Shown in pieces: positions 1-7,463 of a stretch of 11,899 nt of DNA. Origin of the DNA: Holophagaceae bacterium (lineage in GTDB: Bacteria > Acidobacteriota > Holophagae > Holophagales > Holophagaceae). A model generated the notes under the pieces. It was not told the origin of the DNA. It made no database searches and worked only from the letters and a program-made list of their open reading frames with translations. The number at the start of each line of letters is the position of its first letter. The first letter of the stretch is position 1. The DNA lies in the NCBI GenBank assembly GCA_003158505.1, contig PMJK01000052.1:1-11899 (forward strand), written 5' to 3'. The translations under genes were made by a program, and so were the position numbers.

Positions 1-477
1 ACCAATGGCCTGGACGGCAAAACCCTCCTCAATGGCGCGGGAAGCCCCGTCCTTAGCGGTGCTGGTGGGGTGGTCGGAGACTTCTACCTCGACACGACGA
101 ATAACCTGCTCTACGGGCCCAAGGTGGGCGCGAATTGGGTGGGACTGCTTGGGGTGTCCATGGTGGGGCCCATCGGTCTAACCGGAGCCACTGGAGTCGC
201 GGGAGGCACCGGAGCCACTGGACCGCAGGGGCCCATTGGTTTGACCGGGCCTCAAGGCCTGACCGGTCTTACGGGTAATACTGGTGCCACGGGGCTACAG
301 GGACTTCCGGGAACCAATGGCCTGGACGGCAAAACCATCCTCAATGGCGCCGGAAGCCCCGTCCTTAGCGGTGCTGGTGGGACGGTCGGGGACTTCTACC
401 TCGACACGACCAACGAGCTGCTTTATGGACCCAAAGTGGGCGCGAATTGGGTAGGACTGCTTGGGGTGTCCATGGTG
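1..477 (+). repeat. 312-bp tandem repeat inside the collagen-like gene
   Basis: Bases 1-165 and 313-477 encode the same non-collagen module with a period of exactly 312 bp (104 codons). By hand I count 14 differences in 165 positions, about 91% identity, mostly at third codon positions. The first copy continues beyond the left edge, so more units may exist upstream. The second collagen run also contains shorter repeats, for example two adjacent 27-bp units encoding GPIGVTGPQ at about 586-639. Confidence 0.9.
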
Positions 478-1158
478 GGGCCCATTGGTCCGATCGGAGC
501 CACGGGAGTCGCGGGGGCCACTGGACCTCAGGGCCCCATCGGTTTGACAGGGCTTCAAGGCCTGACGGGAGCCACTGGATCTCAGGGCCCCATCGGTGTG
601 ACCGGACCGCAGGGCCCCATCGGTGTGACCGGGCCCCAGGGCCTGACGGGAGCCACTGGATCCCAGGGGCCCAGCGGACTGACTGGAGCAACCGGTGCCA
701 CGGGCCTGCAGGGCCCGACCGGCCTCAAGGCCTTCGGGTACTTCTATGCCCTCATGCCAGGCGATAACGCCGCGACCGTCGCGCCCGGGGCTGCGTTGGA
801 CTTCCCGCGGAATGGCGCGACAAACGGGATCAGCCGGTCCGGCTCCAGCTTCAGCATATTCATCCTGCCAGCGATCGGGACCTACGAAATCTTCTGGCAG
901 GTGAGCATCAGCGAAGCCGGGCAACTCGTCCTTGGGCTCGACAGCGGTTCGGGAGCCGTGGAGCAGCCCTATTCTGTGGCCGGACGCGCTGCTCTGACGT
1001 CCCAGATCACGAATCATGTGCTACTCATGACGACTACGGTGAATTCGCTCCTGACCGTCCGAAATCCCTCCGGGAACGCAGCGGCGCTGACGGTGACACC
1101 CATTGCCGGTGGCACTCATGCCGTTTCCGCATCGCTCCTGATCAAGCAGATCCAATAG
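1..1158 (+). CDS. Collagen-like repeat protein with BclA/C1q-like C-terminal domain (5' end cut by window)
   Basis: The reading frame is open from base 1 and ends at TAG 1156-1158, so the start lies outside the window. Two collagen runs are visible: 18 uninterrupted Gly-X-Y triplets (166-327) and 27 (478-720). Triplets such as GPQ, GPI, GLT and GAT dominate, with many Thr in the third position. Each run follows a roughly 50-residue non-collagen module with the motif 'GDFYLDTTN..LYGPK' (partial at 1-165, complete at 328-477). From 721 a roughly 145-residue beta-rich domain begins 'FGYFYALMPGD' and ends 'ASLLIKQIQ'. This resembles the trimeric C1q/TNF-like head of the Bacillus exosporium protein BclA. 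The family forms trimeric collagen stalks tipped by a globular head at the cell or spore surface. A surface or secreted location is inferred, because the N-terminus is not visible. Thr-rich triplets are often glycosylated in bacterial collagens. The gene faces the histidine kinase convergently. Confidence 0.95.
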   Translation, partial: TNGLDGKTLLNGAGSPVLSGAGGVVGDFYLDTTNNLLYGPKVGANWVGLLGVSMVGPIGLTGATGVAGGTGATGPQGPIGLTGPQGLTGLTGNTGATGLQGLPGTNGLDGKTILNGAGSPVLSGAGGTVGDFYLDTTNELLYGPKVGANWVGLLGVSMVGPIGPIGATGVAGATGPQGPIGLTGLQGLTGATGSQGPIGVTGPQGPIGVTGPQGLTGATGSQGPSGLTGATGATGLQGPTGLKAFGYFYALMPGDNAATVAPGAALDFPRNGATNGISRSGSSFSIFILPAIGTYEIFWQVSISEAGQLVLGLDSGSGAVEQPYSVAGRAALTSQITNHVLLMTTTVNSLLTVRNPSGNAAALTVTPIAGGTHAVSASLLIKQIQ

Positions 1159-1178
1159 AGACCGCCGCAGTGAGAGAA

Positions 1179-1210
1179 AGGCTCCGGGTTCGGGAATGCG
1201 CCCGGGGCCT
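1179..1210. terminator. Candidate bidirectional hairpin terminator between convergent genes
   Basis: The left arm AGGCTCCGGG (1179-1188) pairs with CCCGGGGCCT (1201-1210) over 10 bp with one U-G wobble, around a 12-nt loop. It lies 20 bp after the collagen-like stop and downstream of the kinase on the other strand. The tails are only weakly T-rich (CATCTTT on plus, CTTTCTCT on minus), so efficiency is uncertain. Confidence 0.5.
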
Positions 1211-1380
1211 CATCTTTCGACAGGCAGGGTAGGCCGCCAGGCGCGAATGCGCAGCAGCGTCCCAGTGCCATAAGGTCCGGGCAGGTTCAAGCCGAGGAAG
1301 ACAACCTCGGCTCCGAGCCTTGTCCGGGCCCCCACACCGCCCGCTGCCATGGCCGAAGAGTGGCCCAGGGCTGCCCCAGG
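1210..1380 (-). pseudogene. Frameshifted remnant of a receiver (REC) domain at the 3' end of the histidine kinase
   Basis: The kinase frame enters a receiver domain ('KMIVADDDPLSRG', the acidic pocket of response regulators) and then loses homology at a run of six C on the coding strand (1379-1384 on plus). One extra base there restores a receiver-like frame containing 'LGAEVVFLGLNLPGP' and 'TLLRIRAWRPTLPV', which runs to TGA at 1210-1212. This matches the usual 'VVLLDLNMPG..G.E.LRRIR..RP.LPV' pattern. Two defects remain after correction. The phospho-acceptor Asp is Gly (GGC, plus 1291-1293), and the domain stops after about 73 residues instead of about 115, before the conserved Lys. I infer a decayed receiver. 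A sequencing error in the homopolymer could explain the frameshift but not the other two losses. Confidence 0.7.
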
Positions 1381-2771
1381 GGGGTCTGCAACGATCCCCG
1401 GCTCAGTGGATCGTCATCCGCCACGATCATCTTCTGCGGATGATGGGAGTGGTCTGCACCGGGTTCGCTGGTGGGCGAGTCGGCCTGACTCAGGATCTTG
1501 ATGCCTGGGAATCGAAGGGTGACGAGGGTTCCCTGCCCGGGTTCGCTTTGGATTTCCATCTGGCCGTGGTGGGCCTTGATGGTGCTCTCGACGATCGATA
1601 GGCCCAGTCCTGTACCCTGGCGAACGCCCTTGGTGGTGAAGTAGGGTTCCAGTGCCTTCGTCAAGGTCTCCGCGGACATCCCAGACCCCGTATCCTCCAC
1701 CTGGACTTCGACCGAATGGTTCTCCAGGTTCCGGGTCCGGAGGGTGAGGGTGCCGCCCGGGGCCATGGCCTCCACTGAATTGACGAAGAGGTTCTTGAAC
1801 GCGTTGGATAGCGCGTTCGCATCCCCGAGGATGGGGTTGAGAGCACCAGAAAACGCTGTCTCCAGCCGGCACTTGTCGAAGGTGGTGGGCTCAAGCAGCC
1901 GAACAGCATCGTGGAGGATCACGTTCAGATCCAGTTCCTTTGCCTCGGCAGGTTGTCGACGGGCGAGGCTCAGGAGGCTCTGGACCAGCATGGCACCACG
2001 CTCCGCCGCCTTGGTAATGGTATCGAAGGCGCGGTCGGCAGGACTGCCGTCCGGCTGGGGGTCGAGATTGGCCGAAGCCGTTGCAAGAATGACCCCCAGC
2101 TCGTTGTTCATATTGTGGGCGATACACCCGGTCAGAGTGCCCAGACTTTCCATACCATGCTCGTGTCGAAGCTCGGCCTCAAGGCGCCGCTGCCGGTCCT
2201 CGGCGAGTTTCTGCACGGAAATGTCGCCCATGGTGACGCGGAGCACCGGGGGCCCCTCTGCCTCCCAGGCGGCCGCGGCATCCAGGTGCGCCCAGAACGG
2301 GGTACCGTCCTGGCGCACCATGCGGAGATCCCAGCTTTCCGCCGAGCCAATCTCCGAGAGTTTTCTGCGGTGGAGGTAGAAGCTGTCCTGGTCTTCTCGG
2401 GAAATGAACCTGCTGAAGGGCTGCTGCACGAGGGCGACCCGGGACACACCCAACCGCGAGGCGGCATACAGATTGGCCTCCAGGATCACTCCTGATTCAT
2501 CCAGGGTGAAATACCCGAGCGGGGCCAGTTCATAAAGGTCGAAATACCGCGCGCGGGCCTCCTCCAGTTTGACCTCGGCCTGTCGCAATTCCTCGTTCTG
2601 CATCTCCAGTTCGATCTGATGCACGCGGAGTTCATGAAGCATTTCGACAGCCCAAGTCGGCAGAGTAGATTCAGGGTCGGCGGAGACCGGGGAGGCATGT
2701 CTCAGGGCCAATTCCTCGGCCCGTCGACGCAGTTCTGCGGCTTGTTCGATTGTATTGACCGATCTGCCCAT
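1287..2771 (-). CDS. PAS-domain sensor histidine kinase with truncated C-terminal receiver
   Basis: This is a 494-residue cytoplasmic-looking kinase with no membrane segment. Residues 40-80 form a predicted helical or coiled lead-in. A PAS domain follows at about 76-190 ('LAPLGYFTLDESGVILEAN' to 'MGDISVQK'). The dimerisation/H-box is at 208-230 with His219, and the ATPase domain at about 310-421 has an N-box ('NAFKNLFVNSVEAM'), G1 ('EDTGSGM'), F-box ('PYFTTK') and G2 ('GTGLGLSIV'). All ATP-binding boxes look intact. The residue after His219 is Asn (AAT), where the family normally has Asp or Glu. From about residue 447 a receiver begins and is then lost by frameshift, so the last roughly 35 residues are probably out-of-frame. 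The start ATG has only a GGGGG 6 nt upstream as ribosome-binding site. The gene is third in a minus run behind two small unknown ORFs, 58 bp after the second. Its partner and signal are not evident. Confidence 0.93.
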   Translation of the reverse strand: MGRSVNTIEQAAELRRRAEELALRHASPVSADPESTLPTWAVEMLHELRVHQIELEMQNEELRQAEVKLEEARARYFDLYELAPLGYFTLDESGVILEANLYAASRLGVSRVALVQQPFSRFISREDQDSFYLHRRKLSEIGSAESWDLRMVRQDGTPFWAHLDAAAAWEAEGPPVLRVTMGDISVQKLAEDRQRRLEAELRHEHGMESLGTLTGCIAHNMNNELGVILATASANLDPQPDGSPADRAFDTITKAAERGAMLVQSLLSLARRQPAEAKELDLNVILHDAVRLLEPTTFDKCRLETAFSGALNPILGDANALSNAFKNLFVNSVEAMAPGGTLTLRTRNLENHSVEVQVEDTGSGMSAETLTKALEPYFTTKGVRQGTGLGLSIVESTIKAHHGQMEIQSEPGQGTLVTLRFPGIKILSQADSPTSEPGADHSHHPQKMIVADDDPLSRGSLQTPLGQPWATLRPWQRAVWGPGQGSEPRLSSSA

Positions 2772-2829
2772 TGCAGGCCCCCAGTCCTTCCAGGTGAGGA
2801 TTTACCGTCACCATTTGCGATTGATTTTA

Positions 2830-2970
2830 TTAACCTAGATCTACAGTGAACGCCGTGGGTTGGCCCTCCTGCATCACATGGAAATGGGTGTGGTTCCGGA
2901 TGTACTTTGCGAATTCCAAATAAGGCCGCGCCTCAAATTCTTCTGTGTGCTTGAAAACCACGGCATGCAT
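2830..2970 (-). CDS. Small unknown protein, 46 aa
   Basis: An ATG at 2968-2970 follows AGGGAG at 5-nt spacing, and the frame closes at TAA 2830-2832. The protein starts MHAVVFKHTEEFEARPYLEF and ends QPTAFTVDLG. It is His- and aromatic-rich, with a balanced mix of charges, and has no signal peptide or membrane segment. The ribosome-binding site overlaps the stop codon of the upstream 127-aa ORF (2980-2982), which suggests translational coupling. By hand count the gene is about 50% G+C (70 of 141), lower than the sucCD region appears. I recognise no family. Strong initiation signals and tight packing favour a real gene, but no homology supports it. Confidence 0.55.
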   Translation of the reverse strand: MHAVVFKHTEEFEARPYLEFAKYIRNHTHFHVMQEGQPTAFTVDLG

Positions 2971-2979
2971 GAGATCTCC

Positions 2980-3363
2980 CTAAGGCATGCGTAAACTCCG
3001 GGAATTCACCAGACTTCGTGGAGCTCGACTCATTCGAAAAACAGGCCGAGCCGGTAACACCTCACCGACTGACCTCCCTGGATTCCCCAAAGAACCCGTC
3101 CTGAGAAGTTTCGTCTTGAGCGACCGCCCTCCGGCTTTGGTCTTTTTGGACAAGAGGGATACCTTTTGAGGGGTTGCGGTGCTTCCCCTCGCCATGGCTT
3201 TGGCAAGGTCATGCACATCCCAGAAGGTCTCGCCCAGGTATTCCCACTCCCAAATATCCGAACAGTACCGAACCGTGAAGGAGGCATCTCCGACCCTACA
3301 GCTGCTGCCGCTGGGGGTTCCGAGGGTCAATTTCTTGATGATGACTTCCAGAAAGGTCATCAT
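2980..3363 (-). CDS. Unknown protein, 127 aa, with acidic N-terminal half and very basic C-terminal half
   Basis: Initiation is well supported: AGGAGA (3369-3374 on plus) lies 5 nt before ATG 3361-3363, with a second in-frame ATG directly after it. Residues 1-58 look like a folded domain with many aromatics ('YCSDIWEWEYLGETFWDVH') and a slight acidic excess (8 D/E, 5 K/R). Residues 59-127 have 16 K/R and a single E, with many Ser, Pro and Leu. This is either a nucleic-acid-binding tail or the product of an old frameshift. No family is recognised. It is the first gene of the minus run that leads through the 46-aa ORF to the histidine kinase, so a link with that signalling protein is possible but unproven. 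Confidence 0.5.
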   Translation of the reverse strand: MMTFLEVIIKKLTLGTPSGSSCRVGDASFTVRYCSDIWEWEYLGETFWDVHDLAKAMARGSTATPQKVSLLSKKTKAGGRSLKTKLLRTGSLGNPGRSVGEVLPARPVFRMSRAPRSLVNSRSLRMP

Positions 3364-3412
3364 GCTTCTCTCCTAGGTGGATCTGGGGTTGTATCTGAGG
3401 CAACTTGAATCT

Positions 3413-3429
3413 GGATCGCTCAGTGATCC
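3413..3429. repeat. 17-bp imperfect palindrome upstream of the 127-aa ORF
   Basis: GGATCGCTCAGTGATCC matches its own reverse complement except for one symmetric pair and the central base. It sits about 50 bp before the ATG at 3363 and could be a repressor site or a leader hairpin. No known regulator consensus was recognised. Confidence 0.3.
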
Positions 3430-3591
3430 ATACCTAGCCGGATCAGGGCAGACACAGGCACGCGACTGAGCCCCACGGGCACTGCGGGTACAATCCTCCT
3501 TGCCAATCACTTCTGCATGAAGGCCCTCAACTACGGCCGATGAGGCAGGTTTCGTGCCTTGGCCTTACCACTTATTACCTGAATGATTTAC

Positions 3592-3620
3592 GTAAAATGC
3601 TCAAGCGCCCATGTCGTCAA
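3592..3620 (-). promoter_or_regulatory. Weak candidate sigma-70-type promoter for the minus run
   Basis: On minus, TTGACG (3615-3620) is separated by 17 bp from TTTTAC (3592-3597). The -35 matches 5 of 6 consensus bases but the -10 only 3 of 6. The -10 overlaps a perfect 10-bp palindrome TTTACGTAAA (3587-3596), a possible operator. The implied leader to the 127-aa ORF would be more than 200 nt, which weakens the case. Confidence 0.2.
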
Positions 3621-3695
3621 ACGCCATCAGGATGATGTGACATTTCCATCAATTTGATAGCTACCCGGACTGGTTCACCGGAAGCTCACGTTGCT

Positions 3696-5261
3696 TCAGG
3701 ATTCGGCTTCCCCCAGCCTCAAATCGAAGGGAATGCCCGCCCGCTTGCAGGAGGCGATGAAGGTCTCCTTGTCCGGGCACTTGAGGTAGGCCTCCATGGG
3801 CTCGACCTTCCGGGCCTGGATGAGCTCCACGAGGGCATCGTTCATGAGGCGCTGGCCATAGCCGCGGCCGGTCTGCATGGCGCTGGGGATCTGGAAGTTC
3901 TTCCCCTCGCGCATGAGGTTGGCGATGGCTGGCGTGATGAAGAGGGTCTCCAGGGCCGCTACCCGGCCGCCACCCACGCGCTTGAGCAGTATCTGGCTCA
4001 CCACGCACTTCAGGGCGTCCGCCAGCATCACGCGGATCTGCTGCTGCCGGTCGCTCGGGAACTGGTCCACGATGCGATCGATGGTCCCGATGGCACTGCT
4101 GGTATGCAACGTTCCGAAGACGAGATGCCCGGTGGCGGCGGTCTCCAGGGCGATGGCGATGGTTTCCAGGTCGCGCATCTCGCCCACCAGGACCACGTCC
4201 GGATCTTCTCGCAGCGCTGCCCGCAGGCCACTCTTGAAGCTGTCCGTATGGGTGCCCACCTCGCGCTGGTTGACCAGACAGCCTTTGCGGGGATGCACGA
4301 ATTCGATGGGATCCTCGATGGTGAGAATATGGTCCTTCCGCTTCTGGTTGGCCAGGTCGACGATGGCCGCCAGGGTGGTTGATTTGCCGCTGCCGGTCGG
4401 ACCGGTGACCAGTACCAGGCCCTTGGAGAGCGTTGCCAGGCGACGTATGGGATCCGGAATACCCAGGCGGTCGGGGTCCGGCAGCTGGTTGGGGATGACG
4501 CGACAGACCATGCCCGGTCCCACCCGGTCCTGGAAGAAGTTCACCCGAAGACGGCATCCGCCAGCCTCGTAGGTATAGGCGAAATCGGCGTCATGGTGTT
4601 CCTCGAAGCGTTGCCACGTATTGGGTGTGGCCAGGGCTTCCATCATCTCCAGCAGGGTGGCCGGATCCAGAGGGCCGAATCCATCCAGTTCCAGCATGTC
4701 TCCATGGACCCGGATCAGGGGCGGTTCGTGGGAGGTACAGTGCAGGTCGGAGCCCTGCTTCTCCAGGAGGTTCGCGAGAAGCCGTTCCGTCAGGGGATGG
4801 ACCTGGGTCCTCCTGGGGCCGGGCCGAGGCCCAGGCCGCGGAGTCTCCCGTGGAACCACTTCTGCAGCGGCAGGAGCGGGTCTTGCCATGCTGAGGGGGG
4901 GAGCCACTTCGATGGGAGCCGCGGCTTTGCCAAGCTGCACCGGCGGGGTGGGCGACGGCCCCAGGTGCTCGGCCTGGATCTGGGAGGTCTCCATATACCG
5001 GCTGAGGCGAATGTGGAAGCTCTGCCCGGCCAGATCATAGTCGAATTCGGCCTGACCTTCTTTCTGCCAGACCGCCTTGAGTTCGGTGGGCACCACGTCG
5101 CCCGCGAGTACATCCACCATCACGGCTGGCAAAGGGTTTGGCAGCAGATCGATGGTTTCTCCAGATTTCAGTTCCAATCGGGGCTTCCGGTCGGCCTTCA
5201 GCTCCAGGCGGCGGCCTGCTTTCGCGATGATCTGGGTGAGCAGGCGATCCAACTGGGCCAT
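3696..5261 (-). CDS. pilT: PilT-family type IV pilus retraction ATPase with extended N-terminus
   Basis: This hexameric ATPase family depolymerises type IV pili at the inner-membrane base and powers twitching. Numbered from the Met at 5261 (521 aa), the core holds a PilT-type N-terminal domain at about 155-256 ('GSDLHC..HEPPLIRVHGD'), Walker A GPTGSGKST (287-295), Asp box EDPIE (316-320), Walker B 'REDPDVVLVGEMRD' (351-364), His box 'GHLVFGTLHTS' (378-388) and the PilT signature as 'AIANLMRE' (445-452). Residues 1-100 look like a second, degenerate copy of the N-terminal domain, followed by a Pro-rich linker (about 101-150). This makes the protein about 170 residues longer than usual PilT. 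I chose ATG 5259-5261 because GAGGAG (5271-5276 on plus) precedes it at 9 nt. An ATG at 5306 lacks such a site. The gene stands alone, divergent from sucC. PilU or another paralogue is possible, but the AIxNLxRE motif favours PilT. Confidence 0.93.
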   Translation of the reverse strand: MAQLDRLLTQIIAKAGRRLELKADRKPRLELKSGETIDLLPNPLPAVMVDVLAGDVVPTELKAVWQKEGQAEFDYDLAGQSFHIRLSRYMETSQIQAEHLGPSPTPPVQLGKAAAPIEVAPPLSMARPAPAAAEVVPRETPRPGPRPGPRRTQVHPLTERLLANLLEKQGSDLHCTSHEPPLIRVHGDMLELDGFGPLDPATLLEMMEALATPNTWQRFEEHHDADFAYTYEAGGCRLRVNFFQDRVGPGMVCRVIPNQLPDPDRLGIPDPIRRLATLSKGLVLVTGPTGSGKSTTLAAIVDLANQKRKDHILTIEDPIEFVHPRKGCLVNQREVGTHTDSFKSGLRAALREDPDVVLVGEMRDLETIAIALETAATGHLVFGTLHTSSAIGTIDRIVDQFPSDRQQQIRVMLADALKCVVSQILLKRVGGGRVAALETLFITPAIANLMREGKNFQIPSAMQTGRGYGQRLMNDALVELIQARKVEPMEAYLKCPDKETFIASCKRAGIPFDLRLGEAES

Positions 5262-5270
5262 GGTCAAGAA

Positions 5271-5276
5271 CTCCTC
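5271..5276 (-). promoter_or_regulatory. Ribosome-binding site that fixes the pilT-like start
   Basis: GAGGAG on minus lies 9 nt before ATG 5259-5261. It supports this internal start over the upstream in-frame ATG at 5304-5306, which has no purine-rich site before it. Confidence 0.75.
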
Positions 5277-5379
5277 TATGACTCTGGGTAGCCCAAAGGA
5301 TGCCATGGGTCACGGTCTTCAGGGATCGGTCCTGGCCCTGCGCCCGTTAAACTGGTCGTGCATCTTTCCCGGAGTGAGC

Positions 5380-6537
5380 ATGAACATCCACGAGTATCAA
5401 GCCAAGGAGCTGCTTCGGCTCTACAAAGTAGCCACCCCCGAGGGGAAATTGGCTCAAGACGCCGAGGATGCCCGCATGATCACCAAGGAGTACGGTGGAG
5501 CCAGCGTAGTGAAGGCGCAGATCCATGCCGGGGGCCGGGGCAAGGGTGGGGGCGTGAAGCTCGCGACCAATCCCGACATGGCTGCCGAACTGTTCAGGTC
5601 CATCTTCGGCATGCGGCTCGTTACGAAGCAGACCGGTGCCGAGGGGCGCAAGGTCCGCACGGTCTACGTCTCCAGGCTCGTCGACATCGACCGGGAGCTC
5701 TACTTGAGCATCCTGGTGGATCGTGGTTCCAGCCGCATCACGATCCTGGCCTCCACCCAGGGCGGCGTGGAGATCGAAGAAGTCGCCGAAAAGAGCCCCG
5801 AGAAGATCATCAAGGTGGTGGTGGATCCGGCCCTGGGCTTCAGCGGTTTCCAGGCCCGCCAGGTGGCCTTCGCCCTGGGCTTCGAAGGGGATGCCTTCAA
5901 GCTGGGCGTGAAATTCCTTCAGAACCTCTACAGGCTCTTCGTGGAAAAGGATTGCTCCATGGTGGAGATCAACCCGCTGGTGGTCACCAAGCAGGGGTTC
6001 GTCACGGCCCTGGACGCCAAGATGGGCTTCGATGACAACGCCCTGTTCCGCCACCCGGACATCCTGGCCCTGCGCGACCTCAACGAAGAGGCCGAGGAGG
6101 AAGTCGAGGCCAGCAAGTTCAACCTGAACTTCATCAAGCTGGACGGCCAGATCGGCTGCATGGTGAACGGCGCAGGCCTGGCCATGGCCACCATGGACAT
6201 CATCAAGTACTACGGCGGCTCCCCAGCCAACTTCCTGGATGTGGGCGGTGGCGCCACCGAAGATGCGGTGAAGAATGCCTTCCGCATCATCCTGCAGGAC
6301 CCTGCCGTGAAGGCCGTGCTGGTGAACATCTTCGGAGGCATCATGCGCTGTGACGTGGTCGCCGCAGGCATCGTGAAGGCCGCCAAGGTGATCGGCATCC
6401 AGGTGCCGGTGGTGGTGCGCCTGGAGGGCACCAATTTCGAAGAGGGCAAGAAGATTCTGGCCGATAGCGGCCTGAATCTCATGGTTGCCACGGACCTGAA
6501 GGACGCCGCCGAGAAGGTCGTGGCTTCCATCAAGTAG
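5380..6537 (+). CDS. sucC: Succinyl-CoA synthetase (ADP-forming), beta subunit
   Basis: With SucD it converts succinyl-CoA, ADP (or GDP) and phosphate to succinate, CoA and ATP (or GTP) in the cytoplasmic TCA cycle. The 385-residue protein is close to the roughly 388 of E. coli SucC. It begins 'MNIHEYQAKELL', the family's usual start. It has the ATP-grasp nucleotide loop 'GGRGKGGGV' (51-59), the metal-site region 'VEINPLVV' (Glu196), 'LDAKMGFDDNALFRHP', and the C-terminal ligase half with 'GGGATEDAVKNAFRI' and 'NIFGGIMRCDVVAAGI'. ATG 5380 is preceded by GGAG at 5-nt spacing. The frame runs open further upstream to 5077, but that part is antisense to the pilT-like gene and lacks family sequence. 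It is the first gene of the five-gene plus run. No truncation or odd residue was noticed. Confidence 0.98.
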   Translation: MNIHEYQAKELLRLYKVATPEGKLAQDAEDARMITKEYGGASVVKAQIHAGGRGKGGGVKLATNPDMAAELFRSIFGMRLVTKQTGAEGRKVRTVYVSRLVDIDRELYLSILVDRGSSRITILASTQGGVEIEEVAEKSPEKIIKVVVDPALGFSGFQARQVAFALGFEGDAFKLGVKFLQNLYRLFVEKDCSMVEINPLVVTKQGFVTALDAKMGFDDNALFRHPDILALRDLNEEAEEEVEASKFNLNFIKLDGQIGCMVNGAGLAMATMDIIKYYGGSPANFLDVGGGATEDAVKNAFRIILQDPAVKAVLVNIFGGIMRCDVVAAGIVKAAKVIGIQVPVVVRLEGTNFEEGKKILADSGLNLMVATDLKDAAEKVVASIK

Positions 6538-6582
6538 CCCCACCTAGAGAATCCGACAGGATCCATTTTTGCGAGGTATGAC

Positions 6583-7455
<873 letters not shown>

Positions 7456-7463
7456 AACGAAAT

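Larger units (their letters stand above)
3364..3695. other. Intergenic region of about 330 bp between the 127-aa ORF and the pilT-like stop
   Basis: I find no convincing gene here. The part at about 3560-3660 is visibly A+T-richer than the flanking genes and is the likely promoter region of the minus run starting at 3363. Two palindromes lie inside and are listed separately. No tRNA cloverleaf, T-tract terminator or recognisable riboswitch core is seen. The stop of the pilT-like gene at 3696 is followed on minus by a weak GAAGC/GCTTC hairpin without a T-run. Confidence 0.6.

Noticed and set aside
478..720. Short regular repeats that might suggest a CRISPR array
   Set aside because: The repeats are in-frame multiples of 9 bp encoding Gly-X-Y triplets, without unique spacers.
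295..1017. 240-aa open frame antisense to the collagen repeats
   Set aside because: Repeated Gly-Pro-Thr codons keep the complementary frame open. The product is low-complexity and has no plausible start signal.
3475..3510. Possible sigma-54 promoter on minus (TGGCAAG followed by ATTGTA)
   Set aside because: The GG element is followed ten bases later by TG and not GC, so the invariant -12 element is missing.
2830..3695. Mobile element or phage remnant around the lower G+C small genes
   Set aside because: No transposase or integrase, no terminal inverted repeats, no target-site duplication and no tRNA gene are visible.
3654..4382. 242-aa open frame antisense to the pilT-like gene
   Set aside because: It lies over conserved ATPase motifs read on the other strand and resembles no protein family.
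5347..6543. 398-aa open frame antisense to sucC
   Set aside because: It mirrors a fully conserved sucC. Its His/Leu/Gly-rich sequence is what an antisense frame of G+C-rich code gives, and it has no family motif.
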